Positions 10,111-18,386 of a DNA stretch of 64,000 nt are shown in pieces. Numbering within the stretch: the first letter of the stretch is position 1; each line of letters begins with the position of its first letter. Origin of the DNA: Paenibacillus amylolyticus (lineage in GTDB: Bacteria; Bacillota; Bacilli; Paenibacillales; Paenibacillaceae); NCBI RefSeq assembly GCF_001570725.1, contig NZ_BCNV01000005.1:248001-312000 (forward strand). Direction: 5' to 3'. The position numbers were made by a program, and so were the translations under genes. The notes beneath the pieces were generated by a model. It saw only the letters and a list, made by a program, of their open reading frames with translations, made no database searches and was not told where the DNA came from.

Positions 10111-11588
10111 GGTTTCGTCTGAATCCAAAGGCAATTGTGAGCATTGTGTATGTTCTGGCGATGTTTATGGTTGCCATGGATGCAACGGTCTTAAACGTAG
10201 CGCTACGAACCATTAGTGAAGAACTGGGGGTTCCTCCGGCTGCTGCGGGTACCTTGAATGTGGGGTATTTGGTGAGTTTGGCTGTATTTCTGCCTGTCGC
10301 CGGATGGCTTGGTGATCGATGGGGGACGAAACGGGTTTTCCTGTCGGCACTGACACTTTTTACAGTATCCTCTGCGCTTTGTGCAACGGCTGATCATCTA
10401 GGCACATTGACAATTTTCCGCATTTTGCAGGGAGCAGGGGGTGGTCTGCTTACACCTGTAGGGATGGCGATGCTGTTTCGGACCTTTCCTCCGCAGGAAC
10501 GGGCCAAGGTATCTCGCATGTTGGTACTGCCCATTGCCCTCGCGCCAGCTCTCGGGCCGATTGTGAGCGGATTGATTGTGGATCAGCTATCGTGGCGCTG
10601 GATTTTCTATGTGAATCTGCCCGTCGGTATTCCAGCGGTGATCTTCGGCATGCTGCATCTGAAAGAGCACAAAGAACAGGGAGCTGGTCGACTGGATCTA
10701 CCGGGGTGGTTATTATCTGCGCCGGGACTCGCACTGACGATGTATGCGCTCAGTCAGGGAGCGCTGCGAGGATGGACGTCACCGCTTATTATGGGAGCGG
10801 GCTTTGCAGGCAGTCTGCTGCTGACGTTGCTCGTCGTAGTGGAGCTGCGCGCGAAGCAGCCGTTGCTTGATCTGCGTTTGCTGAAGCACCGACTGTTCCG
10901 CTACACAGGCTTGGTATCCGTATGTGGGGCAGCAGGGCTGTTGGGTATGCTGTATGTGTTTCCGTTAATGTATCAAAATGTACTACAGGCCTCTGCGCTG
11001 GAAACCGGGCTAACGACATTCCCGGAAGCGCTAGGACTGATGATTGCCTCTCAGCTTGTCCCTTGGACTTATCCACGGCTGGGCCCGCGGAAGCTGATCT
11101 CGATGGGTTTGATCTGTACGGCTGTTATCTTCATTACGCTTAGTCAAATCACAGTGGATACGAACCCCTGGTTCATCCGTTCATTATTATTTGGCGTAGG
11201 AATTTTCTTGGGACAGACGGTAGGAGCAGTGCAGATTGCTGCCTTCGCCCAGATTCCGCCTGCATCCATGGGACGAGCTTCCACCTGGTTCACGGTGCAA
11301 AATCGTCTGGGGTCAGCCATCGGCATGGCTTTGCTCTCTGCTGTTCTGGCAGGCGTGGGTACAACAACGGTGACTACGACAGGCACGATGGAGCCAAATA
11401 TGCTGGCGTACCGTTTGGCTTTGCTGGGGGCAGCTGCATTTCTGCTTATAGGGCTATGTTTTGCCCTGAAAATCCGCGATGCGGACGCAGCAGCTACGAT
11501 ACGGAAGACACCGGTTGGAGGATTATTTGGCAAGTTAAAACGTTCGTCCACGGTGGGTTCAGAATCGGTGGCAAAGCAAGAAGGGTAG
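10107..11588 (+). CDS. DHA2-type MFS transporter, probable siderophore exporter
   Basis: Membrane protein of 493 aa with about 14 hydrophobic segments, typical of EmrB/QacA (DHA2) drug:H+ antiporters. Visible motifs: MDATVLNVAL in TM1, the GWLGDRWGTKRVF loop (motif A), and ALGPIVSG followed by WRWIFYVNLPVG (motif C region). The ATG overlaps the MbtH stop by 4 nt, so it is the last gene of the siderophore operon; export of the finished catecholate is the natural role by context. The Bacillus bacillibactin exporter is also an MFS protein but is not encoded here in its genome, so orthology is not claimed. A strong terminator follows. Confidence 0.9.
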   Translation: MRFRLNPKAIVSIVYVLAMFMVAMDATVLNVALRTISEELGVPPAAAGTLNVGYLVSLAVFLPVAGWLGDRWGTKRVFLSALTLFTVSSALCATADHLGTLTIFRILQGAGGGLLTPVGMAMLFRTFPPQERAKVSRMLVLPIALAPALGPIVSGLIVDQLSWRWIFYVNLPVGIPAVIFGMLHLKEHKEQGAGRLDLPGWLLSAPGLALTMYALSQGALRGWTSPLIMGAGFAGSLLLTLLVVVELRAKQPLLDLRLLKHRLFRYTGLVSVCGAAGLLGMLYVFPLMYQNVLQASALETGLTTFPEALGLMIASQLVPWTYPRLGPRKLISMGLICTAVIFITLSQITVDTNPWFIRSLLFGVGIFLGQTVGAVQIAAFAQIPPASMGRASTWFTVQNRLGSAIGMALLSAVLAGVGTTTVTTTGTMEPNMLAYRLALLGAAAFLLIGLCFALKIRDADAAATIRKTPVGGLFGKLKRSSTVGSESVAKQEG

Positions 11589-11657
11589 GATTGAGTTTGT
11601 TTAACGAAGCAACGAAAGCTAAGTAGACGTTGTTACCTGAAAGAGTTTCGATAAAAT

Positions 11658-11716
11658 AAGAGCGAGTCATACCGGACAAGGGCAAATTTGTCGCCGGATT
11701 GACTCGCTCTTTTTCT
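11658..11716. terminator. Bidirectional terminator after the siderophore operon
   Basis: Arms GAGCGAGTC (11660-11668) and GACTCGCTC (11701-11709) pair perfectly, with further CCGGA/TCCGG-type pairing inside, followed by TTTTTC. It lies between two convergent genes, so it probably ends both. Confidence 0.85.
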
Positions 11717-11739
11717 TGATCGGTTAGGTAGTTGGTTAA

Positions 11740-12426
11740 CTACACCAACTCCGTATACAGATCCTCCAAGGTTACCACTTCCGGCTTGATCGGGAGCTCT
11801 CCCCCAGCCGAACAGGCTGCCAACATATGTCCATCATCCAGTCGCTGACTGTGAAAGCGATAGTCCCCGGCCTGCTCGCAATGCCAACCCCCTCCCTTAT
11901 CGGGAAGGATGGCGAAGGAATCCAATGGTATGGACAGTCCCATACCGACTGCCTTGATATAGCTTTCCTTCAGCGTCCATAGACGGTAGAAGGTCTCCTG
12001 CTGCATCTCGGCGGGCTTTGCAGCCAGGAACTGGCTTTCAGTTGGAGAGAAAAACCGCTCTGCAATCTGCATGTCGATGGGAGCTATTTTTTCCACATCC
12101 ACGCCGAGTTCACCTGTACCCCCAGAGATCAGAGCAATCCAATCGCCAGAATGGGAGACGTTGAATTGCACACTGGAATGGTGGCTGAGCGAAGGTTTGC
12201 CGTAGGAATTACGGGTAAAAGAAAGATCAGTTGGCCTCAGGCCGGTTAACTTGCTTAGAGTCACACGAGTCAATATCTCTCCTAGCACGGAGCGATACGC
12301 GTCAGCCTGACGCATAAAACGTGAAGCCTGAGCACGTCGCTCGGCAGAAACTTGCGACAGAAAGTGGTTCCAGTACGCCTCGGGCAATACTTCTGGAACT
12401 TGGAGCACACGAATAGTTATCATCAT
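11740..12426 (-). CDS. sfp: Sfp-type 4'-phosphopantetheinyl transferase
   Basis: Enzyme of 228 aa that moves phosphopantetheine from CoA onto the conserved Ser of NRPS carrier domains. Motifs are in the Sfp arrangement: FNVSHSGDW (88-96), GVDVEKI with metal ligands Asp110 and Glu112, and WTLKESYIKA (150-159) with Glu154 and Lys158. Length matches Sfp (about 224 aa). It converges on the siderophore operon and would activate DhbB and both DhbF carrier domains. Two adjacent ATG codons exist at the start; the GGTG upstream fits either. The downstream NAT-like gene is only 61 bp upstream in transcription order, so they may be cotranscribed. Confidence 0.95.
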   Translation of the reverse strand: MMITIRVLQVPEVLPEAYWNHFLSQVSAERRAQASRFMRQADAYRSVLGEILTRVTLSKLTGLRPTDLSFTRNSYGKPSLSHHSSVQFNVSHSGDWIALISGGTGELGVDVEKIAPIDMQIAERFFSPTESQFLAAKPAEMQQETFYRLWTLKESYIKAVGMGLSIPLDSFAILPDKGGGWHCEQAGDYRFHSQRLDDGHMLAACSAGGELPIKPEVVTLEDLYTELV

Positions 12427-12487
12427 TTATCACCTGTGCACATATTCGGCGAGGATCAATAACTTTCCTTTATGTGGAACATCAAGT

Positions 12488-13360
12488 TCATGCTTCTTGT
12501 GCTTGTTTCCATTCCGTATGCGCAGCCTGTACTCGCTCCCACATGTCTTGACATTCCAGTTCACTGTAATTCACCAACGGTTCATGGAATACTTCAGTTA
12601 ATACGTCACGCCATTCGTTGTAGGATTGGATCTCTGTTTTTCGGATTCCTTCGATATCATGTGTTCGGAGCATGCATCCACGTAATTCATGACTGCGATT
12701 CTCATCCCGCTGACGAAGCAAAAATACGTTATGCCAAGGTGATTCGACCGCCCGACTGTAGAATTCATGCTTTGGAATGAACTCTTCCAGACTGGTGATT
12801 GCTTCAGGAGCATAGTCCACACCTTCACTTGGCCCATTCGGCTCGTATTCAAGCCGCCATCCCCCAGCAGCAACAGGTGATGGCATCAATTGATACGTAA
12901 ACGGTGCTGAACCATAGGTTCCATAACGAAGTGGCAGAGGTTCGAAGGGCATTCCGCCTAGACCTACATCCACAATCCAGCGCTCAACTGTCGGGTCAGC
13001 ATTTGGTAAAAGGACAGATAGACCGAGATGGAACGAGTTCACACGTGGTTGTTCTCCATGGGGCTGCACACCCCCACGATGCCAATCAACCGTATAACCC
13101 AGCGAACGGAGAAGAACACTGAATGCACCATTTAGATGAAAGCAGTAACCGCTGCGGCCTTCTAATATAAGTTGGATGGACTCTTGAAGACCGATTCCCG
13201 CAGGACGATCTGCAAAAATATCGACCGTTTGCCAGGATAGATAGTGCACATGTGCTCGTTGGAGTTCAACTAAGAATTCCAGTGTAGGTTTCTTTATATC
13301 ATCAATGCCGATCCGTTTCAGATAGGCCTGTATTTCAGATGGATTCAAAAGTTCATTCAT
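12488..13360 (-). CDS. Arylamine N-acetyltransferase family protein
   Basis: Protein of 290 aa with the thiol-dependent NAT fold signature: Cys73 in RSGYCFHLNGAF, His111 in NSFHLGLSV and Asp131 in WIVDVGLGG form the expected Cys-His-Asp triad in the expected order and spacing. Family members transfer acetyl or other acyl groups from CoA to arylamines or hydrazines; some act as amide synthases in natural-product pathways. It lies upstream of sfp on the same strand with 61 bp between, so a link to the siderophore region is possible but unproven. The GGTGATCTAG upstream gives a ribosome site before the ATG. Confidence 0.88.
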   Translation of the reverse strand: MNELLNPSEIQAYLKRIGIDDIKKPTLEFLVELQRAHVHYLSWQTVDIFADRPAGIGLQESIQLILEGRSGYCFHLNGAFSVLLRSLGYTVDWHRGGVQPHGEQPRVNSFHLGLSVLLPNADPTVERWIVDVGLGGMPFEPLPLRYGTYGSAPFTYQLMPSPVAAGGWRLEYEPNGPSEGVDYAPEAITSLEEFIPKHEFYSRAVESPWHNVFLLRQRDENRSHELRGCMLRTHDIEGIRKTEIQSYNEWRDVLTEVFHEPLVNYSELECQDMWERVQAAHTEWKQAQEA

Positions 13361-13647
13361 CTAGATCACCTCATGTCATATAGTGGGCCGCACGCAATGG
13401 TTATAAACTTCTGATGCCCTGAGTTCATTGTAAAAGTGAGCGGACGAAAACAACATCATCAGTTGAGTAGATTGTAACGGTACAATTATGAGTACAGCTT
13501 TGAAAATCATCTCAAGAGATAAACATGGTACTGATGTCAATGAAATACAATATATGGATGAGCTATTTCTTTTTCTGGGGTATGCTAACCCTTTGGAGTG
13601 GATATAGGTTAGAATATAGATAGATAGCAGGATTAGGAGATGGAAAA

Positions 13648-14124
13648 ATGGCTAATGATGAAGTGATTTTGACACAGGAAGGCTTGGAAAAGCTGGAGGA
13701 CGAACTGAGGGATTTGAAGACGGTTAAGCGTAAGGAACTGGCTGAGCGTCTGAAGCTCGCGATCAGTTACGGTGACCTGAAGGAAAATAGTGAGTATCAT
13801 TCAGCCAAAGATGATCAGGCCTTTATGGAGACTCGAATTTTGATCTTGGAGAAGATGCTGACGAAAGCAAGAGTCATCTCTTCAGACAATATAGACTCCA
13901 ACAAAGTGAGCATTGGATCGACGGTGTTGCTTAATGACATTGAGTTCGCCGAGAAGATTGAATATAAAGTGGTTGGTCCTGCCGAGGCCGATGTTGCGGA
14001 TAATAAAATCTCGTACGAAAGCCCGCTTGGCAAGGAATTGATGGGCAAAGAAGTAGGCAGCGTCATTCATGTAAATGCTCCGATGGGCGTTATCAAATAT
14101 GAGTTGCTTCAAATTAAAGTGTAA
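13648..14124 (+). CDS. greA: Transcription elongation factor GreA
   Basis: Protein of 158 aa with the GreA/GreB architecture: an N-terminal antiparallel coiled coil whose tip carries the acidic GDLKENSEYHSAKDDQAF segment, and a C-terminal FKBP-like domain. It enters the RNA polymerase secondary channel and stimulates cleavage of backtracked transcripts. The start ATG follows TTAGGAGATGG. It stands alone with its own terminator. Sequence is somewhat diverged in the C-terminal half (for example NAPMGVIKYELLQIKV), so it could be a second GreA paralogue rather than the housekeeping copy. Confidence 0.93.
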   Translation: MANDEVILTQEGLEKLEDELRDLKTVKRKELAERLKLAISYGDLKENSEYHSAKDDQAFMETRILILEKMLTKARVISSDNIDSNKVSIGSTVLLNDIEFAEKIEYKVVGPAEADVADNKISYESPLGKELMGKEVGSVIHVNAPMGVIKYELLQIKV

Positions 14125-14133
14125 TAAGAGAAC

Positions 14134-14180
14134 GAGGTGCTCCGCAGTCATGAAAGTGGCTGAGGGAACACCTCTTTTTT
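14134..14180 (+). terminator. Rho-independent terminator of greA
   Basis: GAGGTGCTCC (14134-14143) pairs with GGAACACCTC (about 14165-14174) with one wobble, an inner CAGTCA/TGGCTG stem extends it, and a T run follows. Confidence 0.85.
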
Positions 14181-14407
14181 ATTGTATTGAGGTTGAGTTT
14201 TAGAATGATTTACGTCATTTTAACTTCATACGGTTGGACATCTAGACTTTATCACATACTGTTTCTAGGGGAACTTATGGGATGAAGTTTTTCGTGTGTA
14301 TTTTTATGTAAATAAATAACATTTCGACAAATTTCGATTTTCGAATGACCTGACACGTGGAGTAGTATATAATTACGGGAAAACTTTAAAGTGATGGAGT
14401 AGATACG

Positions 14408-15763
14408 ATGAATTTTAGTAAGCCTAATCTGGATCAAGACAACGCTGGCAAAGGGGAACGGTTCTCCCAAGCAGGCTTCATTCTTGCCGCCATTGGTAGT
14501 TCCGTTGGTCTGGGCAACATGTGGAAATTCCCGTACATTACGGGTGAGAACGGAGGAGCGGCGTTTTTCCTGCTCTTCATTGTGTGTTTACTGCTGATTG
14601 GTCTGCCAGTTCTTCTCGCTGAACTTGCGATTGGTCGCAGTGGCAGAGGTAGTGCAGCTACAGCTTTTATCAAAGCTGGTGGACATAAAGGTTGGCTCGC
14701 AGCGGGATTGCTGCAAGTATTGACGCCGTTTATCATCCTGTCCTTTTATGTCATTATTGCGGGCTGGACATTGCAATATGCAGTGACTTCCTTCAGTGGA
14801 ACATTGTTTAACAATCCGGATTATGCCGGACAGTTCAATTCCTTCGTAGGTGGCTATATGCCAATCGTGTGGCAACTGGTTTCGGTTCTGATCACAGGCT
14901 GGATTGTGGCCAAAGGCGTATCTAACGGAATCGAGAAGTTCAACAAGGTACTGATTCCAGCGATGTTGGTACTGCTGATTATACTCATGATCCGTGCAGT
15001 TACCTTGCCGGGTGCAGGTGCGGGTGTATCATTTTTCCTGAACCCAGACTTCTCGCAGCTTACAACCGAATCCGCACTGGTTGCGCTCGGACATGCCTTC
15101 TTCTCCCTGTCACTCGGGATGGGTATTCTTGTAACCTACGGTTCATATGTGGATAAAAATCAATCCCTCGGTGCGGCTACCGTTGCCGTCGGTGCGGGTG
15201 ATCTGATCTATGCGCTCATTGCAGGTCTGATTATCTTCCCAACGACCTTCTCGTTCGGTATTGCACCTGACCAAGGGCCGTCATTGATTTTCATCGCACT
15301 TCCGGCTGCCTTCTCGGCCATGCCGCTTGGATTCCTGTTTGCGGGATTGTTCTTTATCCTGCTGGCTATCGCGGCATTGACGTCGGCTGTATCCTTGCTG
15401 GAAGTTCCGGTGAAATATTTCATGGAACGGTTGTCCTGGAGCCGCAACCGCGCGGTATGGGTGATTTCGCTCGCGGTCTTCATCGTGGGTCTTCCTTCGG
15501 TATTATCGCTCGGATTGCTGCCTGAATGGACGATTGGGTCGAAGAGTGTATTCGACTGGATGGACTTTATGGCGTCCAACATCCTGCTGCCTGTCGGTGG
15601 ACTGCTTGTGACGATTTTTGCAGGATACTTTTGGAAAACGGCTGCGGAAGCCTCGGGCCTGCGTTCCGGATGGTTCCGGGTGTGGTTGTTCATGCTGCGT
15701 TACGTGGCACCAATCCTGGTTCTGCTGGTTCTACTGCACACATCCGGTATCATTCACTTCTAG
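14408..15763 (+). CDS. Sodium-dependent NSS family amino-acid symporter
   Basis: Polytopic membrane protein of 451 aa from the neurotransmitter:sodium symporter family. TM1 has the hallmark GSSVGLGNMWKFPY with the unwound Na+/substrate-binding region, followed by ENGGAAF; eleven to twelve hydrophobic segments can be traced. Bacterial members import amino acids with Na+; the substrate cannot be read from sequence. Closest well-known relatives by pattern are Bacillus YhdH/YocR and MhsT. The ATG follows GTGATGGAG. A TATAAT (14368-14373) about 35 bp upstream is a plausible -10 box. An 18-bp perfect palindrome covers the stop codon. Confidence 0.93.
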   Translation: MNFSKPNLDQDNAGKGERFSQAGFILAAIGSSVGLGNMWKFPYITGENGGAAFFLLFIVCLLLIGLPVLLAELAIGRSGRGSAATAFIKAGGHKGWLAAGLLQVLTPFIILSFYVIIAGWTLQYAVTSFSGTLFNNPDYAGQFNSFVGGYMPIVWQLVSVLITGWIVAKGVSNGIEKFNKVLIPAMLVLLIILMIRAVTLPGAGAGVSFFLNPDFSQLTTESALVALGHAFFSLSLGMGILVTYGSYVDKNQSLGAATVAVGAGDLIYALIAGLIIFPTTFSFGIAPDQGPSLIFIALPAAFSAMPLGFLFAGLFFILLAIAALTSAVSLLEVPVKYFMERLSWSRNRAVWVISLAVFIVGLPSVLSLGLLPEWTIGSKSVFDWMDFMASNILLPVGGLLVTIFAGYFWKTAAEASGLRSGWFRVWLFMLRYVAPILVLLVLLHTSGIIHF

Positions 15764-15770
15764 AAGTGAA
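15753..15770. repeat. 18-bp perfect palindrome across the symporter stop codon
   Basis: TTCACTTCTAGAAGTGAA is perfectly self-complementary and includes the TAG stop. No T run follows, so it is not a classical terminator; it may be an RNA end structure or a protein-binding site. Confidence 0.6.
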
Positions 15771-15811
15771 GACCACATAGGCATAAATGTTGTCTGTTGT
15801 GCAGATTTACC

Positions 15812-15946
15812 ATGGATAAAACCTCTTGGAAGAAATGCAAAAGCCCTTGTTTTCCCTCGTCAATTTTGGGACAATACGGAGTAGAGGTTTTTTGGGTAGG
15901 ACCGATAAGCCATATGCTTTTTTGCGAAAAGAGGATTATACAATGA
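15812..15946 (+). CDS. Putative 44-aa leader peptide upstream of rlmN
   Basis: An ATG at 15812 opens 44 codons that end in a TGA overlapping the rlmN ATG (CAATGA at 15942-15946). The peptide begins MDKTSWKKCKSPCFP and contains several Lys, Cys and aromatic residues. It runs through a terminator-like hairpin. No strong Shine-Dalgarno precedes it, so translation is uncertain. The layout (short ORF, hairpin with T run, then an rRNA methyltransferase gene) resembles ribosome-stalling leaders of antibiotic-resistance genes, but that is inference. Confidence 0.4.
   Translation: MDKTSWKKCKSPCFPSSILGQYGVEVFWVGPISHMLFCEKRIIQ
15818..15893 (+). promoter_or_regulatory. Attenuator-like hairpin in the rlmN leader
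   Basis: AAAACCTCT (15818-15826) pairs exactly with AGAGGTTTT (15883-15891), and the right arm runs on in T residues. It lies 50 nt before the rlmN start and inside the leader ORF, so translation of that ORF could open it. Confidence 0.5.
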
Positions 15947-17037
15947 ACAAATCATCCATATATGGATTAACATTAGAGCAATTACGTTCCTGGCTGCCGG
16001 AGCATGGGCAGAAGAAATCCCGTGCATCCCGGATCTGGGAATGGTTATATCAAGAGCGTGTACACGACTTTCCCGCGATGTCCGATGTCCGTCAGGAATG
16101 TCTGGACGTTCTCTCCGAACACTTCACAATGAACTCGCTAAGCGAACATGTGAAGCAGGAATCAGCAGATGGTACTGTGAAATTTTTGCTTCGGATGCAG
16201 GACGGCAACCTGATTGAAACGGTATTAATGCGGCAAAAATATGGACTTACCGTCTGTGTGACCACACAAGTCGGTTGTAATATTGGCTGTAGCTTCTGTG
16301 CGAGCGGTCTGATCAAGAAGAGCCGTGACCTGACTGCTGGAGAGATTGTGGAACAGATTATGCACGTACAGCGCCATCTGGATGCAGCAGGTCAAGACGA
16401 GCGGGTAACCAACGTCGTTGTGATGGGTATTGGTGAACCGTTTGATAACTTCCAGCACATGAGTAATTTCATCGAAGTCATCAAGGATCGCAAAGGACTG
16501 GCACTTGCAGCGAAACGGATTACCGTATCCACAAGTGGGCTTCCGGACAAGATCAAGGAATTTGCAGACAGCAGTCTGCAGGTTAACCTGGCAATCTCTC
16601 TGCATGCACCTAATAATGAACTGCGTACACACATCATGAAGATCAACCGGGCTTTCCCAATTGAGCAATTGATGGATGCAGTGGATTATTATCTGGCTAC
16701 AACGAACAAACGCATCATGTTTGAGTACATCTTGCTACGTGATGTTAACGATCAGCGTGAGCATGCCGCAGAGCTGGCTGAACTGTTGTCCAGTCGCAGA
16801 AGTATGGTTAGTGTTAATCTAATTCCATACAATCCGGTGGATGAGCACAGTCAGTATCAACGGAGTACAGAAGAGTCGATTCTGGGCTTCTATGATACGC
16901 TCAAAAAGAACAACATCAACTCCACTGTACGTATGGAGCATGGTACCGATATCGATGCTGCCTGCGGACAGTTGCGCAGTAAACAAATGAAGAACAACGC
17001 TGTCGAATCCGAGCCAGACCGTCTGGCACTGGGATAA
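15943..17037 (+). CDS. rlmN: RlmN-family radical SAM 23S rRNA/tRNA adenine-C2 methyltransferase
   Basis: Radical SAM enzyme of 364 aa. The cluster motif is CNIGCSFC, followed by GIGEPFDN, SLHAPNNELR, NLIPYNP and the C-terminal GTDIDAACGQL, whose Cys is the methyl-carrying residue of RlmN/Cfr enzymes. RlmN methylates C2 of A2503 in 23S rRNA and A37 of some tRNAs; Cfr methylates C8. GEPF and SLHAP are RlmN-like, so RlmN is preferred. The start is the ATG at 15943 (AGAGGATT upstream); an in-frame ATG at 15826 would add 39 residues of non-family sequence inside the hairpin. The isolated location and the structured leader suggest a second, regulated paralogue rather than the housekeeping gene. Confidence 0.85.
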   Translation: MNKSSIYGLTLEQLRSWLPEHGQKKSRASRIWEWLYQERVHDFPAMSDVRQECLDVLSEHFTMNSLSEHVKQESADGTVKFLLRMQDGNLIETVLMRQKYGLTVCVTTQVGCNIGCSFCASGLIKKSRDLTAGEIVEQIMHVQRHLDAAGQDERVTNVVVMGIGEPFDNFQHMSNFIEVIKDRKGLALAAKRITVSTSGLPDKIKEFADSSLQVNLAISLHAPNNELRTHIMKINRAFPIEQLMDAVDYYLATTNKRIMFEYILLRDVNDQREHAAELAELLSSRRSMVSVNLIPYNPVDEHSQYQRSTEESILGFYDTLKKNNINSTVRMEHGTDIDAACGQLRSKQMKNNAVESEPDRLALG

Positions 17038-17148
17038 AACACAACGCGGGGCTGGCAGATAAGTAGAATGCTTGGTTGTTATAATCAGTGCCTGTACTCT
17101 GTACGTGCCATCTACCGTTGTTGGATCGCGAATGCGTTGCCTGAATAC

Positions 17149-17195
17149 AAAACGCCTCTGTATATCACTGAGAAGTGATGACCGAGGCGTTTTTT
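17149..17195. terminator. Bidirectional terminator between rlmN and GNAT gene
   Basis: AAAACGCCTC (17149-17158) pairs with GAGGCGTTTT (17184-17193), with an inner ATCACT/AGTGAT stem, and T/A runs on both sides. It separates convergent genes. Confidence 0.88.
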
Positions 17196-17202
17196 GGTGT
17201 CA

Positions 17203-17643
17203 TTATTTTAGTTTTTTGGTCATCAGCAGATGGGGAATGCCGTCTTCCATAAATACGTCAGATGCAGGCGCATATCCGAGGCGCTCGTAGAACCCGGAAG
17301 CTTGCACTTGTGCGTGTAGTTTGGCCTTCTCAAGCCCCTGAGCGAGAGCCATCTGCTCCAGCTTGTCGATCAGCACACGACCCAGACCATGTTTGCGATA
17401 ATCGAGCATGACACAGATTCGTTCCAATTTGGCGACCTGTTCCACCACGCGCAGTCTGGAAGAAGCGGCAGGTACACCGTCCACGTAGAGCAGAATGTGG
17501 CGTGCTTCCGCATCTAATGTATCATAAGCGTCGAATTCATCCGTAGCAGGAACGCCTTGTTCCTCAACGAAAATAGCTGTGCGAATCGCGAAGCAGGCAT
17601 CAAGCAATTCCTGGTTATTAACTTCAACAATCGTTGTATTCAT
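17203..17643 (-). CDS. GNAT family N-acetyltransferase
   Basis: Protein of 146 aa with the Gcn5-related acetyltransferase fold: the N-terminal IRTAIFVEEQGVP motif of the YjcF/ElaA-like group, the acetyl-CoA loop in the RKHGLGRVLIDKLE segment, and the C-terminal ASGFYERLGYAPAS. It acetylates an unknown small molecule or protein amine with acetyl-CoA. AAGGAGAAAC precedes the ATG. The gene is divergent from a MarR regulator across a 185-bp region with two palindromes, so it may be controlled by that regulator. Confidence 0.88.
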   Translation of the reverse strand: MNTTIVEVNNQELLDACFAIRTAIFVEEQGVPATDEFDAYDTLDAEARHILLYVDGVPAASSRLRVVEQVAKLERICVMLDYRKHGLGRVLIDKLEQMALAQGLEKAKLHAQVQASGFYERLGYAPASDVFMEDGIPHLLMTKKLK

Positions 17644-17710
17644 GAATGTTTCTCCTTTGGGTGAACGTAATGTTATCCTGACGTGATAAACTGGTACATA
17701 ACAGGAATGT

Positions 17711-17727
17711 GGAACGATTTTCGTTCC
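17711..17727. promoter_or_regulatory. Palindrome in GNAT/MarR divergent region
   Basis: GGAACGA-TTT-TCGTTCC is a perfect 7-bp inverted repeat between the two divergent genes, upstream of both putative promoters; a candidate regulator site. Confidence 0.45.
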
Positions 17728-17793
17728 ATGTATACGGTTTGAGCTATATGTTTAAAATTGAAACCATTTCAACTGTAGTTATACCATCAATTA

Positions 17794-17809
17794 TGTTGCG
17801 AATGCAACA
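17794..17809. promoter_or_regulatory. Candidate MarR operator
   Basis: TGTTGC-GAAT-GCAACA (16 bp, perfect 6-bp arms) lies just downstream of a plausible promoter (TTGAAA 17758-17763, TATACC 17780-17785) and 20 bp before the marR start, the place expected for autorepression. Confidence 0.5.
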
Positions 17810-17828
17810 ATTTAATAGGGGCGTGAAT

Positions 17829-18308
17829 GTGTTGACTGAGAAAAAAGAAGTACTGCGTGAGATTGGCATGATTGCCCGCTGTCTGGATTCCATCAGTAAT
17901 GTTGAGTTTCAGCATTTGAACCTGTCCCGTGGACAATATCTATATCTGTATCGAATCTGTGAGAATCCGGGCATTATTCCGAATCAGCTCGCTGAACTGA
18001 TCAAAGTGGATCGCACGACTGCGGCCAGAGCCATTAGCAAACTCGAATCGGATGGATTCATTATTAAACAGTTAGCAATGGGTAATAAGAAGAATAAAGT
18101 GTTGTATCCCACCGAAGCTGGGCTTGAAGCATGGGAATTTATTCGAAAAGAAGGCGTGCATTCAGATCAGGTGACGCTGGATGGTCTGACAGAGGAAGAG
18201 ATTGAGACAGCCATTCATCTTCTCAGACGGATGCGCCATAACATTGAAGTGGACTGGAAGTTTGTCAAAAAGGGTGGACGACGGCCCTACATGGATAACC
18301 TCGAATAA
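17829..18308 (+). CDS. MarR family transcriptional regulator
   Basis: Winged-helix regulator of about 159 aa. The recognition region reads IIPNQLAELIKVDRTTAARAISKLESDGFI, and the wing follows (KKNKVLYPTEAG). MarR proteins bind palindromes as dimers and usually repress neighbouring genes until a ligand binds. The longest frame starts at 17709, but the N-terminal 40 residues look non-coding; GTG at 17829 has AGGGG 8 nt upstream and gives the usual family length (GTG 17823 is an alternative). Divergent from the GNAT gene. The GH8 gene begins 78 bp after its stop. Confidence 0.85.
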   Translation: MLTEKKEVLREIGMIARCLDSISNVEFQHLNLSRGQYLYLYRICENPGIIPNQLAELIKVDRTTAARAISKLESDGFIIKQLAMGNKKNKVLYPTEAGLEAWEFIRKEGVHSDQVTLDGLTEEEIETAIHLLRRMRHNIEVDWKFVKKGGRRPYMDNLE

Positions 18309-18386
18309 ATGCGAACTTTAGATGTGTCGCAGTCCTTGACCAGAAGGGTTAGGGGGTCACAGTCGTATACGTGCAGGAGGAATGGC

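Noticed and set aside
15826..15942. N-terminal extension of the RlmN-family protein
   Set aside because: The first 39 residues are unlike the family, pass through the leader hairpin, and a proper ribosome site exists before ATG 15943.
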